A stretch of 64,000 bases of DNA from Lachnospiraceae bacterium JLR.KK002. GTDB taxonomy: Bacteria > Bacillota > Clostridia > Lachnospirales > Lachnospiraceae. Positions 44,350 through 54,100 of the stretch are shown in pieces. Positions within the stretch are counted from its first letter, which is position 1; each line of letters starts with the position of its first letter. The DNA lies in assembly GCA_036941025.1 (NCBI GenBank), contig JAYMNP010000001.1:3246501-3310500 (forward strand). The letters are read 5' to 3'. The notes under the pieces were generated by a model that saw nothing but the letters and a program-made list of their open reading frames with translations, did no database searches and was not told the origin of the DNA. The translations under genes and the position numbers were made by a program.

Positions 44350-44853
44350 TCAGCGGTTGCCTTCTGCAATCCCATAAACGGATTGCAGAAGCATTTTTCC
44401 TGATGATGTCTTAAAAACACAATCTATAACATTTCTGATATTGGCTTCCTGATATCCGGATTCGTCAGCATTAACCAAATAATCAGCTTCCAGCAAAATC
44501 TGGTAATCAATCCCGTCAACCTCCTGAAAAGTATGATGATGTGCGACCAAAAAGATGATACGGTTCACCATCTCGTTCGACAGCCCTGTACCCTTCAGGA
44601 ATTCTTCAGCTAATACAGCGCCTTCTTTTTCCTGAAGTTTTCCATTTGTATTTCCGTATTTTTCCCGGCACAAAGGACACGCAATATCATGTATAATAGC
44701 CGCAATTTCTATTATTCTCTGTTCATCATCCGCTACTTTCTCACACTCTGCAATCGTTTTTGCATAGGCATACACTTTCATAAAATGATTGATATCATGA
44801 AGATTTCCTTTTGAATACTTTACCATTTTAACCATGATTTCTGAAACAGTCAT
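44350..44853 (-). CDS. HD-domain phosphohydrolase
   Basis: 167 residues from ATG 44853 (GGAGGAAATGAT upstream). The motifs H-HD-D are seen: DINHFMKVYAYAK, IIEIAAIIHDIACP and LVAHHHTFQEVDGIDYQILL-EAD. It resembles small HD hydrolases acting on nucleotides or phosphorylated metabolites. The substrate is unknown. Confidence 0.85.
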   Translation of the reverse strand: MTVSEIMVKMVKYSKGNLHDINHFMKVYAYAKTIAECEKVADDEQRIIEIAAIIHDIACPLCREKYGNTNGKLQEKEGAVLAEEFLKGTGLSNEMVNRIIFLVAHHHTFQEVDGIDYQILLEADYLVNADESGYQEANIRNVIDCVFKTSSGKMLLQSVYGIAEGNR

Positions 44854-44937
44854 ATCATTTCCTCCTGTTATCTATACATCGTCTATAACCAATAGTCCAC
44901 AAACTTACCAGTCACATCGTACAATTAAAAGCCAACC

Positions 44938-45219
44938 TTATGGCGAATCGTCATCCAAAACATCAATCCGTTCTATTTTAAAGACATTTAATGTGTCCAC
45001 ATCAGGGCAGGCAAAAACCGCTGTCCCCTTCTCCTGTCCGGGTATTTCGCCGCCGTATCTTAAAATATCAATATATGGAAATGCAACATGCATAGCCATA
45101 GGACAGAGTTTTCCACGCTCTGTATCAAAATCAAAACTATCACCTATTTTGTGACCCCTATGACATCCTTTCGTGCCTTTTTGATCAATCAATGTGATCT
45201 GGATTCCAGGTTTTTTCAT
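44938..45219 (-). CDS. TIGR04076 family protein
   Basis: 93 residues: GCHRGHKIGDSFDFDTERGK, LCPMAMHVAFPYIDILRYGG and VFACPDVDTLNVFKIE. Conserved Cys in GxxxG-H and LCP match the TIGR04076 family of small anaerobe proteins of unknown role. It overlaps the kinase gene by ATGA. Confidence 0.8.
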   Translation of the reverse strand: MKKPGIQITLIDQKGTKGCHRGHKIGDSFDFDTERGKLCPMAMHVAFPYIDILRYGGEIPGQEKGTAVFACPDVDTLNVFKIERIDVLDDDSP

Positions 45220-46034
45220 ATTTTAAGCACCTCCAACTCCTTCTCAATCGGTATTCCCTTATATATATCTGTATTGTTTCTATTGTTTTCAATCAGGCTG
45301 CTCACAGTGTCCATGGCTTTTTTTGTACTGTCATACAGGCTGTTTCCCTCCATCAGTTTTCCCAATAAAACGGAAGAAAAAATATCGCCCGTACCCGGAA
45401 ACCTGACCGGAATGTTATAAAAAGGAATTGTAAATCTTTGTTTCGTTTTATGATCGAAGCCTGCAACCACATCTTTGCCATCCTGCTGAATGCTTGTGAT
45501 GATTACCGATTTTGCGCCCATATTACCAAGCCTTTGAATCATTTCATCTACCTCCGAGATTGTTGCAGATTCATGATACTCCACTCCTGTAAGTCTGGCC
45601 GCTTCAGTATAATTTGGTACAATATAATCGGCTACTCCTACCAGTTTCTTCATATGTGCAACCATTTGCTCTGTAACTCCATTGTACAGGGTTCCTTCAT
45701 CTCCCATAATTGGATCAACAAATATCAGGGTTCCTTTCATGCTTTCCTTTCGACAAAATTCTTCTATGATTTTTACCTGCTCCTCTGAAACAATAAAGCC
45801 TGTCGCTATCACATCAAAGCAGAATCCCAATTCCTCCCATACTTTAATAGTGTTCTTCATATAATCTGTTGTTTCAAGAATATCGAATTTGCCATAATCC
45901 AACGTATTTGATACTAACGCAGTGGGAAGATTATATATTTGGTACCCCATATATGACATCAATGGAAGCATGACCGATAATGCCACCTTTCCATATCCTG
46001 CCAGATCATTTATCAACAATACTTGCTTGCCCAT
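45216..46034 (-). CDS. pdxY: Pyridoxamine/pyridoxal kinase
   Basis: About 272 residues. The family shape is clear: VLLINDLAGYGKVALSVMLP, DYIVPNYTEAARLTGVEYHE and the catalytic PVRFPGTGDIFSSVLLGKLM (GTGD Asp). It phosphorylates B6 vitamers. Three close ATGs exist (46043, 46040, 46034); the last has the best spacing from AAAGG. The promoter is at 46080-46108. Confidence 0.88.
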   Translation of the reverse strand: MGKQVLLINDLAGYGKVALSVMLPLMSYMGYQIYNLPTALVSNTLDYGKFDILETTDYMKNTIKVWEELGFCFDVIATGFIVSEEQVKIIEEFCRKESMKGTLIFVDPIMGDEGTLYNGVTEQMVAHMKKLVGVADYIVPNYTEAARLTGVEYHESATISEVDEMIQRLGNMGAKSVIITSIQQDGKDVVAGFDHKTKQRFTIPFYNIPVRFPGTGDIFSSVLLGKLMEGNSLYDSTKKAMDTVSSLIENNRNNTDIYKGIPIEKELEVLKI

Positions 46035-46079
46035 TTTCATCATGCCTTTCAGTTAATTCAATTCATCTATAATGAAATA

Positions 46080-46108
46080 ATTATATACAGGGAGCAGGTT
46101 TTCGTCAA
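46080..46108 (-). promoter_or_regulatory. Promoter of the pyridoxamine kinase gene
   Basis: TTGACG and TATAAT on the minus strand are separated by 17 bases. Confidence 0.7.
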
Positions 46109-46227
46109 GATTTGTGTATACAAGCACCAATATATACATTAAATATCCGCCACACTCCGGAATTTTATGGATTTCTGTTACGTGACTGCTTTTATTGACT
46201 TTACCCATTTCACTCAATCCGAAATTC

Positions 46228-46491
46228 TTATCCCCTGTTCTGCAACTCCCGTAAATGTCTAAGCTGAGCTTCGCTTAATGTTCTCGGTTTCCCAATCCTG
46301 ACAAGATTTTTGGGTAAAACATAGGTCTTACTTACTTCCGTCCATGACTTTAACCTTATTACCTCTGGAAACTCTTTACATAGCTTATCCATTTTCCGTA
46401 TCCATGCCAGATTAGCTGTGTAAATTGTTGCTTCGCTTTCATCTGCATTAAAGTTGATAACAACCTCCTGCTCATATCTTGATAATTTCAT
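46228..46491 (-). CDS. Small conserved element protein (paralogue of 31253-31534)
   Basis: ATG 46491 has GAAAGGAGCATGGA upstream. 87 residues: MKLSRYEQEVVINFNADESE, EVSKTYVLPKNLVRIGKPRT. The start and core match the protein at 31253. Its upstream region is cut by an IS element 30 bases before the start, which probably removed its promoter or upstream partner gene. Confidence 0.65.
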   Translation of the reverse strand: MKLSRYEQEVVINFNADESEATIYTANLAWIRKMDKLCKEFPEVIRLKSWTEVSKTYVLPKNLVRIGKPRTLSEAQLRHLRELQNRG

Positions 46492-46520
46492 TCCATGCTC
46501 CTTTCTCCAGTACCGAAACT

Positions 46521-48279
46521 TAGGCATTTGCGAAACGCCAGAACCCGCATAAATACGGGATTCTTTTTGTCACAAAATAAAACAACTCCTCACTGGTTTG
46601 TGGTAAAATTGAGATGCCGAGTAACAATCAACCATATCCACCAGTAAAGGAGTTGTACCTACATGATAACATACAAACAGCTCTCTTTGGCAGATATTTT
46701 TACCGATTGCCAAAATAAATTTGATAATGATAAATATCAGTTCCTTGCACTTCTCGAAAATACCATCAACTTAGATGAAATTGTCCCAGTGTCCTTTATT
46801 TCTCATTTCCATGCTGCCACTGGCAGGCCCCGTAAGCATCTGCTTTATCCAATGCTCAGGGCTCTGTTATTACAGCTTATCTTCTCAATCCCAACAACAT
46901 CCCTGCTGATCATATTCCTGAAATACTCCCAGGAACTGCGGGACTTCTGTGGGTTTGATGTTGTCCCGGATGCCTCTAAATTCACCCGGTTCAAACAGGA
47001 TTTTTTATCGGACTTACAATCCATGTTCGATCATCTTGTTGACTTGACCGAACCAATCTGCCATTGTATTGATACACAGAAAGCTTCCATGCTTCTCTTT
47101 GACACCTCCGGCATTGAGGCATGGGTTACAGAAAACAATCCCAAATATGCCAACCGTATCATCAAACAGCTGAAAGCCTTCAAAAAAGCAAAAGGGATGG
47201 ACGATTCCTTTGACCCTTATAAAGCCGCCTACGGCTCCATGCCTTCCCATGCTGCCGCCAGTCCAGCCATTCAGCAGATGTACATTAACGGGCATTTCTG
47301 TTATGCTTATAAATTCGGTATTATTACCAACGGACTCGGCATTGTCCGGGATATTTCCTTTTATAACAAGGACTTTCTTGCGGCTCATCCTGACATCATT
47401 GTTGGAAAAAAATCTGATTCCCCGGATGAAGATAAGAGTCTTGCCGATTCCAGGGCATTGATTCCCACTTTAAAGGATTTCTTTCGGAAGCATCCGCTTA
47501 TCAATCCGAAAACTTTTCTGGGGGATGCCTCATTTGATTCCATTGAAATCTACAAATACCTGTTACAGGAAGCCTCCTTTGAGAAAGCTTACATTCCCCT
47601 CAACGGCAGAATCTCCCTTCCGGAATCCGACTGCCCGCTGAATAAGGACGGCATCCCCTGCTGCCCCAAAGACCCATCCCTTCCAATGAAACGGGAAGGA
47701 AGCAAATCCCATCTCCGCTGCGGACTGCCAACCATGAAGTTTGTATGCCCGAAAATGAAATGGGAATATGATAAATCAACCGGTAAAAGCAAACGCGTCT
47801 GCCACTGTGAAAATCCCTGTACGGAATCCCCCTGCGGCAGGATGTTTTATATTTATCCCGAGAAAAACCTGCGCGCCTATCCTGGTACGCTCCGTAGTAC
47901 GGCCGAATGGGATTCCACCTATAAGATCAGGGTAAATGTTGAGAAATCAATCAACCATTTCAAGGACAGCTTCTGTGTTGCCGGGCGTAAAACGCAGAAT
48001 GAAAAAACGCTTCATGCTGACCTGCTTCTCGCCGGGATTACCCAGCTTATTACAGTAATGGTGGCTGATAAACTGCACAGGCATCAATATATCCGCAGTT
48101 TAAAACCTCTGATTGCATAACCTTACATACCGCATACCATTTCACGGGCAGATAACCTTATCTGCTTTGTTTTCATGTCTTAAAACTCTTGTTATCCACA
48201 TCCGCCTCCTGTAAGTCCGGCTCAACCGGGCCTTTGCCCTATTGGAATCAAGATTTTGAACTTGTTTCGCAATTACCTA
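46521..48279 (+). mobile_element. IS1182-like element, intact copy
   Basis: The left end is TAGGCATTTGCGAAAC and the right end (minus strand) TAGGTAATTGCGAAAC. An 11-bp direct repeat GTACCGAAACT flanks it at 46510-46520 and 48280-48290. 1759 bases. The second copy (54410-57645) has the same ends and a 10-bp flanking repeat. Confidence 0.85.
46663..48120 (+). CDS. IS1182-like DDE transposase
   Basis: 485 residues. The N-terminal DUF772-like domain is LLYPMLRALLLQLIFSIPTT and ELRDFCGFDVVPDASKFTRF. The DDE parts are MLLFDTSGIEAWVTENNPKY (Asp), KTFLGDASFDSIEIYKYLLQ (Asp) and YKIRVNVEKSINHFKDSFCV (Glu). A Cys-rich segment (CHCENPCTESPCGRMFYIYP) lies between the second Asp and Glu. It is intact. 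The family label is by overall shape. Confidence 0.8.
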   Translation: MITYKQLSLADIFTDCQNKFDNDKYQFLALLENTINLDEIVPVSFISHFHAATGRPRKHLLYPMLRALLLQLIFSIPTTSLLIIFLKYSQELRDFCGFDVVPDASKFTRFKQDFLSDLQSMFDHLVDLTEPICHCIDTQKASMLLFDTSGIEAWVTENNPKYANRIIKQLKAFKKAKGMDDSFDPYKAAYGSMPSHAAASPAIQQMYINGHFCYAYKFGIITNGLGIVRDISFYNKDFLAAHPDIIVGKKSDSPDEDKSLADSRALIPTLKDFFRKHPLINPKTFLGDASFDSIEIYKYLLQEASFEKAYIPLNGRISLPESDCPLNKDGIPCCPKDPSLPMKREGSKSHLRCGLPTMKFVCPKMKWEYDKSTGKSKRVCHCENPCTESPCGRMFYIYPEKNLRAYPGTLRSTAEWDSTYKIRVNVEKSINHFKDSFCVAGRKTQNEKTLHADLLLAGITQLITVMVADKLHRHQYIRSLKPLIA

Positions 48280-48290
48280 GTACCGAAACT

Positions 48291-48644
48291 GGCACCAATC
48301 CAATTTAACGGTACCCTTCCGGTACCAAATAAATATACTCAATCTTGGGCGGTTTTCTATCATTGCTGTTTTCCCCTTGCTGTTTCCTGACAGGCAACCC
48401 TTGTCGGCACTGTGTCGTCCAATATTGGCGCTCAAATTTTCTTAAAATTGGTCTTGGCAGTTTATATCAGCTTGGACAGTCATTCAGTTGTACTGTCATT
48501 ATCCAACAAAACGCCCTGCTTTCCCGTATATCCACCATGTCAGAAATCTTCCAAAAAACAGATTTTTTCTATCATGCTGGAAATTTTCGGTAGGAATCCG
48601 CCTGTTTGTGTGATATTCTGTTTTCGTAAAGGAGAGATTTATCT
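48291..48644. other. Gap between an IS element and an XRE gene
   Basis: It holds GGTACC-CTTCC-GGTACC repeats at 48319-48335 and an AAAGGAGAG ribosome site at 48628 for the next gene. Before IS insertion this was the upstream region of 46228-46491. I see no convincing gene. Confidence 0.4.
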
Positions 48645-49466
48645 ATGAAAACGCAATTAAGCATACAGGAACGCCTGAAAGACCTGCGTGTAGAAAAGGG
48701 AATGACTTTAGAACAACTGTCACAGCAGACAAAAATTCCTGCTTCCACGCTTGGCTCTTATGAATCTGATGATTATAAAGAAATACCCCATAGGAACATC
48801 ATCGAATTAGCAAAATTCTATGAAGTATCAACGGATTATCTGCTTGGTATGACTGAAAACAGACAGCTTGACAACATTGCCCTGTCCAATCTGCACCTGA
48901 GTGACGCTGCCCTGACACTTCTCAAAGACCGCAAAATCAACACACTGCTCCTGTCAGAGCTTATCACTCATGAACAGTTCCGAAAACTCATGCTTGACTT
49001 GGAGATATATGTTGACGGTCTTGCTGATATGCAGATCAAATCACTTAATTTTGTGGTGGACACAAGCAGAAAGGCACTGATGAAGCGGCACAATCCTGAT
49101 GAATACAACCTGCAATTAAACACGCTGAAAGCACAGCACCTTGAACTGAATGAATACTTTTCCCATGTGATTGATGACGATATGCACGCCATTATCAAAG
49201 ACATCAGGAATGCCCATAAAGGCGATATTGATTCTGCCCCTCCTAAGACCATAACCGAACATTGGGAAGAAATTCTTGAAAAAGCTGAAAACTTTGCAGG
49301 CACTTCCAAACAGAAACTTGCTTACATATTCACCCAATTTCTAAAGATTAAACCAACCGAAAAGAATATTGATGATATGGCAGATATGCTTGGACAGTCT
49401 GAAATCTTAGAACCTGATGCAAAAAAACGCCGGAACAGTACGAAAAGGAAACAGTCTAAGGACTAA
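48645..49466 (+). CDS. XRE-family regulator with long C-terminal domain
   Basis: 273 residues after AAAGGAGAG. The N-terminal 65 residues are a classic XRE HTH (LEQLSQQTKIPASTLGSYES, YEVSTDYLLGMTENRQLDN). The ~200-residue C-terminus is helical and basic at the end (KKRRNSTKRKQSKD). This build resembles element-borne XRE proteins next to conjugation genes. The target is unknown. Confidence 0.82.
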   Translation: MKTQLSIQERLKDLRVEKGMTLEQLSQQTKIPASTLGSYESDDYKEIPHRNIIELAKFYEVSTDYLLGMTENRQLDNIALSNLHLSDAALTLLKDRKINTLLLSELITHEQFRKLMLDLEIYVDGLADMQIKSLNFVVDTSRKALMKRHNPDEYNLQLNTLKAQHLELNEYFSHVIDDDMHAIIKDIRNAHKGDIDSAPPKTITEHWEEILEKAENFAGTSKQKLAYIFTQFLKIKPTEKNIDDMADMLGQSEILEPDAKKRRNSTKRKQSKD

Positions 49467-49532
49467 ATAACTGCAAAACAAAAGGAACTGCATCTATCCG
49501 CAATTCCCTGTTACTGTAACCATATTTTATTA

Positions 49533-49570
49533 TTCCTCTGTCTTAACCAGCTCCACCACATCATTCAAAT
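49533..49570 (-). pseudogene. Short C-terminal coding remnant cut by an IS3 element
   Basis: The minus strand reads LNDVVELVKTEE-stop and is interrupted at 49571. A ribosome site and ATG at about 51787-51803, on the other side of the IS3 pair, could be the start of the same lost gene. The identity is unknown. Confidence 0.35.
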
Positions 49571-50421
49571 TGATTTTGTCAAGATTAGTTGACACATTTT
49601 TCTCAAGGGTTTTGTATTCTATGCTGCTTCTTCCAGAGAATCATAGTATCGCTGTCGTTTGATGATGGGAGGAAGCCCTCCATTAGCAGAACAGATCCTC
49701 CGGTTATTCCAATAGCTGATGAAATATCTCCAGATCAGGGTTTTCAGTTCATCTGTGCTCATCTTCTCAGTATCATAGCGGTCATATAACAGTTCTGATT
49801 TCATTCTGGCCCACATGCTTTCACAGCGGGCATTATCATGGCATCTTCCACCCGCGCTGTTCATGCTTTGTCGGATGCCATATTGATTGATTGCGTCCCG
49901 ATAAAGCCGGCTGGTGTACTGGCTTCCCCTGTCACTGTGGATAATTGCTCCGCGGATGCCTGGATACGCTTCCGCCGCGTTTTTCAATGTCCGCACACAT
50001 AACGGAGCTTTCATGTTTGTATCCATTGCCAGGCCAACCACGCTGGAATCGAAGCAGTCGAAAACAGCGGAAACATACAGCTTTCCATCGCTGGCTTTGA
50101 TCTCTGTTATGTCTGTTACGCACTTGGACAGCGGTTCCTCTGACTTGAAATCACGTTTTAACAGATCTTCTGATTTCCGGGCTTCCCGGTCTGCTTTCGT
50201 GATTCCGTTTGGTTTACGCCTGGGATGATGGCTGATTCCAATATCCTCCATGACACGGTAAACAGTACGTTCGCTGGGAATATCCACATTTTCAGGCTGT
50301 TTTAACATTAATGCCTGATACATGCGGATCCGGCCGTAGGTGTCATTACAATCGTCTTCCTCAAGGATCTCCATCATGGCGTCTGCCAGAGCCTGGTACT
50401 TCCATGGGCGGTCTTTATTTG
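49571..50421 (-). mobile_element. IS3-family element, copy B, truncated
   Basis: It retains one end (TGATTTTGTCAAGATTAG…) and most of orfB. It is cut at NKDRPWKY by the end of copy C. OrfA and the other end are not present beyond copy C, so they were deleted. Confidence 0.8.
49619..50421 (-). pseudogene. IS3 OrfB fragment, copy B
   Basis: The frame begins inside the end of copy C and then reads NKDRPWKYQALADAMMEILE onward, identical to copy A. The first ~38 residues are missing. The DDE residues are kept, but without OrfA and a start it should be inactive. Confidence 0.85.
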
Positions 50422-50469
50422 TGATTTTGTCAAGATTAGTTGACACATTTTCCTCAAGGATTTTGTATC

Positions 50470-51378
50470 CTATGCTGCTTCTTTCAGGGAATCATAGTAT
50501 CGCTGCCGTTTTATCATGGGAGGAAGGCCTCCATTAGAGGAACAGATCCTCCGGTTATTCCAATAGCTGATGAAATATCTCCAGATCAGGGTTTTCAGTT
50601 CATCCGTGCTCATCTTCTCTGTATCGTAACGGTCATAGAGTAGTTCAGATTTCATTCTGGCCCACATGCTCTCGCAGCGGGCGTTATCATGGCATCTGCC
50701 GCCTGCACTGTTCATGCTCTGCCGTATGCCATACTTCCGGATTACATCCCGGTAAAGCTGGCTCGTGTACTGGCTTCCCCTGTCACTGTGGATAATTGCC
50801 CCATGGATGTCCGGATATGTCTTCGCCGCGTTTTCCAGTGTCCGCGCACATAATGGAGCTTTCATATTAGTATCCATCGCCAGTCCAACCACGCTGGAAT
50901 CGAAGCAGTCAAAAACAGCCGAAACATACAGCTTTCCATCGCTGGCTTTGATCTCTGTTATGTCTGTTACACACTTGACCAGCGGCTTCTCTGACTTAAA
51001 ATCACGTTTTAACAGATCTTCTGATTTCCGGGCTTGCCGATCCGCTTTCGTGATTCCGTTTGGTTTGCGCCTGGGATGGTGGCTGATGCCGATATCCTCC
51101 ATGACACGGTAAACAGTACGTTCGCTGGGAATATCCACATTTTCAGGCTGTTTTAACATTAATGCCTGATACATACGGATCCGGCCGTAGGTGTCATTAC
51201 AATCATCTTCCTCAAGGATTTCCATCATGGCGTCTGCCAGGGGCTGATACTTCCATGGGCGGTCTTTATTTGCAAGGTACTGGTAGAATCCCTGCCTGCT
51301 GACATGAAGGGTTCTACAGTAAAAGAAGATATCCCCTTTTAATTTGCCGTCTTTGGTTTTAAGAGCAATGAACTTCAT
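50470..51378 (-). CDS. IS3 OrfB integrase, copy C
   Basis: 302 residues with the same DDE motifs as copy A and about 20 substitutions (e.g. QLYRDVIRKYGIRQSMNSAG). It is intact and overlaps orfA by ATGA. Confidence 0.9.
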   Translation of the reverse strand: MKFIALKTKDGKLKGDIFFYCRTLHVSRQGFYQYLANKDRPWKYQPLADAMMEILEEDDCNDTYGRIRMYQALMLKQPENVDIPSERTVYRVMEDIGISHHPRRKPNGITKADRQARKSEDLLKRDFKSEKPLVKCVTDITEIKASDGKLYVSAVFDCFDSSVVGLAMDTNMKAPLCARTLENAAKTYPDIHGAIIHSDRGSQYTSQLYRDVIRKYGIRQSMNSAGGRCHDNARCESMWARMKSELLYDRYDTEKMSTDELKTLIWRYFISYWNNRRICSSNGGLPPMIKRQRYYDSLKEAA

Positions 51379-51713
51379 TCTTTCGTTTTTGCTGACCTCA
51401 GACGGCTCGCGGCGAAAAAAGCGCTGGCTTCCTCCAGAAAGTCATTTTCCTTCTTCAAACGGCGGATTTCTTTTTCCTGTTCCTTAACCAGCTGGCGGAG
51501 CTGAAGAAGTTCCTGGTTAAGGGTCATGGCGCTTTGCGGAGTTTGTGAACCTGCCCCAAGGTCGAGGCTGCCAGGGCGGTTGGCCCGTACCCAGCCATAC
51601 ATGGTATTCTTTGGAACCCCCAGTTCTTTAGCGGCCTTTGCTTGTCCGATTTCCTTTGCCAGTTTCACTGCCTGTACTTTGTATTCATGGTCGTATTGCC
51701 TGTTTTCTGCCAT
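51375..51713 (-). CDS. IS3 OrfA, copy C
   Basis: 112 residues, nearly identical to 28557-28895 (EELLKL becomes QELLQL). It has an HTH and a coiled coil. Confidence 0.88.
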   Translation of the reverse strand: MAENRQYDHEYKVQAVKLAKEIGQAKAAKELGVPKNTMYGWVRANRPGSLDLGAGSQTPQSAMTLNQELLQLRQLVKEQEKEIRRLKKENDFLEEASAFFAASRLRSAKTKE

Positions 51714-51918
51714 TTTTGTTCACTCCTTATCCTCTTGATTATATCTCAAATCCTTGAGAATGGGCTGTCAACTTTTTTTATACCACATCAATATTTCTCT
51801 CCCTGCTACCTACAAAACCACACAAGCCCGAATAGGCGGGAATTTGTGAAAATTTCTTTCTATCCCCCCTTTGCACGGCATAATACCGACATTTTTTGAA
51901 AATGCCAAAAATGAGCGC

Positions 51919-51950
51919 AAAAAAACAGGAAACCTTTTCTTGATTTCCTG
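51919..51950 (-). terminator. Terminator after the small membrane-protein gene
   Basis: CAGGAAA pairs with TTTCCTG and is followed by seven T's on the minus strand. Confidence 0.65.
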
Positions 51951-52368
51951 TCTTGGTGTGCCGTTCTATGTAGCGGCGGTTATTCAGTTTTTAGCTGGCT
52001 ATAATTCCACAAACCAGAATTTCTATTTCTTTTTTTGTGATTTTATGGAATATACAATGGTGCTGATTAAGGTACACAATATGAGAATATGCAATATAGC
52101 ATGATATACATCGGGTATATATTTGCCTTCTATTTGTAACCACTGTATTGTGCCTGAAAAATATTCAATTTTTCTTTCTAATGTACCCATAAATCCTTTA
52201 TTAAAAATAGTGTACCATTCATGGCAGATAAACTGTATCGCAAACCACATCGTAAGCCATACAATTACAAACCATTTACCAATTTGTTCTTTAACAATGA
52301 ACAATATCACTACTATTACACCACTTTACAACTTTTCCATAAAAAAAATGTCATACAGGACTTTCTGA

Positions 52369-52445
52369 TGTATAATAAGTTTGCAAACAAAAAAATACGA
52401 AAGAAAGTGATCCTGTACGACAGACTTATTATACAACGAAAAAAC
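52369..52445. repeat. Subterminal inverted repeat of IS701-like copy 1
   Basis: TGTATAATAAGT (52369-52380) and ACTTATTATACA (52434-52445) are perfect 12-bp arms 53 bases apart, and each contains TATAAT on one strand. The same arms occur in copy 2 (55251-55317). It may be a promoter/operator or a structure that blocks read-through into the transposase. Confidence 0.6.
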
Positions 52446-52515
52446 TATAATTGGTAGACTTTATCATTATTTTTACATTTATTTTGAGGCTTGTTCCATT
52501 CCTACAGCCGAGACA

Positions 52516-53769
52516 TTGGTCCTGCTCCTGCTGTCCATACTGACACTGGAGTCAGCGGATTCCATCCGTTTCCTTTACAGACATTTCCTGTCAAAGCTAA
52601 CAGATAAATCCCTGAATGCCTTTTACTATGCCTGCTCCTATGCCAAAGTGGATTATTCCAGGTTTATGAATGCAACAGCATCTATGGCATTGAAACTAAT
52701 CCCGAAATCCTTAGAGACGCAGCCCGTTTTTTTATGCATGGATGATACCATTGTTCCCAAATATGGAAAGAAATTTGAGGATGTCTCAAAACTCTTTGAC
52801 CATTCCGCGCACAACGGCAGCGGCTACCTGAATGGGCACTGCTTTGTAAGTGTCATGCTCTGTGTGCCAATGTGGGATAAAGGCAAGATTGTTTACCAGG
52901 CGTTTCCGCTTTCCTACCGTATGTGGCAGAAAGAAGAGTCAAAATTAAAGCTGGCTGCTTCCATGGTACGCCAGGCCATGCCTGAATTACAGGAAAAGGC
53001 GAATGTCATTATCCTATGCGACAGCTGGTATACAAAAGGGGATCTGGTTTCTGTCGTGGATGAATACCCAAACCTTGGCCTAATCGGAAATGCAAGGTAT
53101 GACTCTGTCCTTTATGACCTTGCCCCGCAGCCGACCGGAAAAAGGGGCAGGCCTGCAAAACATGGGAAACGTCTTTCGGCGGAAAAAGATTTTACACTTT
53201 CGGATGAAAAAATAGGCGGTTATTATATTGGGATGCGCCGTGTCCTTACAAATATTTTCGGCACAAGGGAAGTTTTTGCCTATGTGACAGCCACAGAGAA
53301 GGAAGGCGGTTCCAGGCGCCTGTTCTTCAGTACGGTTTTCCCCACACAGCTGCAGATTTTTTGTGCATGGCAGGAAAAGACCCCCCTGAACCAGACGGGG
53401 AGTGCATGGATGGATTACATCCCCTTGTTCCTGTACTCATTCAGATGGAAGATAGAAGTCAGCTATTACGAACAGAAAACCTTCTGGTCACTATGCAGCT
53501 ATATGGTGCGCAGCCGGAAAGGGATTGAAATGCTGGTTAATCTGATCAACATAGCTTATTGTGCGATGAAACTGCTGCCATATCAGGATGAAGCATTTTC
53601 AAAGTACCGTAGGGAAAGCGCACAGGATTTCAGGTTTGTGCTCAGCGAGCGGATCAGGCAGGAGGTATTTTTTGCCACTTTCGTGAAAAAGAGCGAAAGT
53701 ATAATAAAATCATCTGCCCTTATGAGAGCCTTAAAATACCTTGTTCAGCAAAAGGAGCGCTATTTATAA
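52516..53769 (+). CDS. IS701-like DDE transposase, copy 1
   Basis: 417 residues from TTG 52516; the frame stays open upstream to about 52412, so the true start is uncertain. The DDE signatures are VFLCMDDTIVPKYGKKFED (Asp), VIILCDSWYTKGDLVSVVDE (Asp) and WKIEVSYYEQKTFWSLCSYM (Glu). KRGRPAKHGKRL is a basic linker. It is complete and about 75% identical to copy 2. Confidence 0.8.
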   Translation: MVLLLLSILTLESADSIRFLYRHFLSKLTDKSLNAFYYACSYAKVDYSRFMNATASMALKLIPKSLETQPVFLCMDDTIVPKYGKKFEDVSKLFDHSAHNGSGYLNGHCFVSVMLCVPMWDKGKIVYQAFPLSYRMWQKEESKLKLAASMVRQAMPELQEKANVIILCDSWYTKGDLVSVVDEYPNLGLIGNARYDSVLYDLAPQPTGKRGRPAKHGKRLSAEKDFTLSDEKIGGYYIGMRRVLTNIFGTREVFAYVTATEKEGGSRRLFFSTVFPTQLQIFCAWQEKTPLNQTGSAWMDYIPLFLYSFRWKIEVSYYEQKTFWSLCSYMVRSRKGIEMLVNLINIAYCAMKLLPYQDEAFSKYRRESAQDFRFVLSERIRQEVFFATFVKKSESIIKSSALMRALKYLVQQKERYL

Positions 53770-54100
53770 TAGTTGTAAAGTGGTGTACTATTAAATAAAT
53801 TAGAAAAAATATACCATCATCTTTATATGACCTCGAAACTAAACATTTATTTCCAAAGCACAATCCTGTCATAGCCAAAAAAAACCATAGCAACAATATC
53901 AACTGTGCTATAATACAATATATTTTTTTCACGCTAATACCTCCAAATCTCGATTGAATTTGTTGCTGCTTTATTATAGAAACTGTCTACTCACTTTACT
54001 CATTATACATTCTCCTTAGCCTTGAAAATTCCTATTGAACAAAATCGCTGCGCGATGGCCTGCCATGGCTGTGGCGCAGCGATTTTGTCCAATTAGGAAG

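Larger units (their letters stand above)
50422..51785 (-). mobile_element. IS3-family element, copy C, complete
   Basis: The ends match copy A (TGATTTTGTC… at 50422, and TGGTATAAAAAAAGTTGACAG read from 51785). It is 1364 bases and interrupts copy B. Confidence 0.85.
52318..53786 (+). mobile_element. IS701-like element, copy 1
   Basis: The inverted ends are ACACCACTTTACAACTTTT and, on the right, AGTTGTAAAGTGGTGT. A 6-bp ACTATT duplication flanks the 1469-bp element. One DDE transposase gene is inside. A 12-bp inverted repeat lies near the left end. Confidence 0.85.
52023..53932 (-). pseudogene. Small membrane protein interrupted by an IS701-like element
   Basis: The N-terminal half starts at GTG 53932 (GGAGG upstream): KKIYCIIAQLILLLWFFLAM, then YKDDGIFFLIYLIV. 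The C-terminal half (52317-52023) reads VILFIVKEQIGKWFVIVWLT, TMWFAIQFICHEWYTIF and ILHILILCTLISTIVYSIKS. Removing the IS and one ACTATT duplication restores a continuous 144-residue frame with four probable membrane helices. The insertion is therefore recent. The function is unknown. Confidence 0.8.

Noticed and set aside
48319..48335. GGTACC-CTTCC-GGTACC repeat as an operator
   Set aside because: Short palindromic restriction-like sites with no clear gene to control after the IS insertion; not enough to call.
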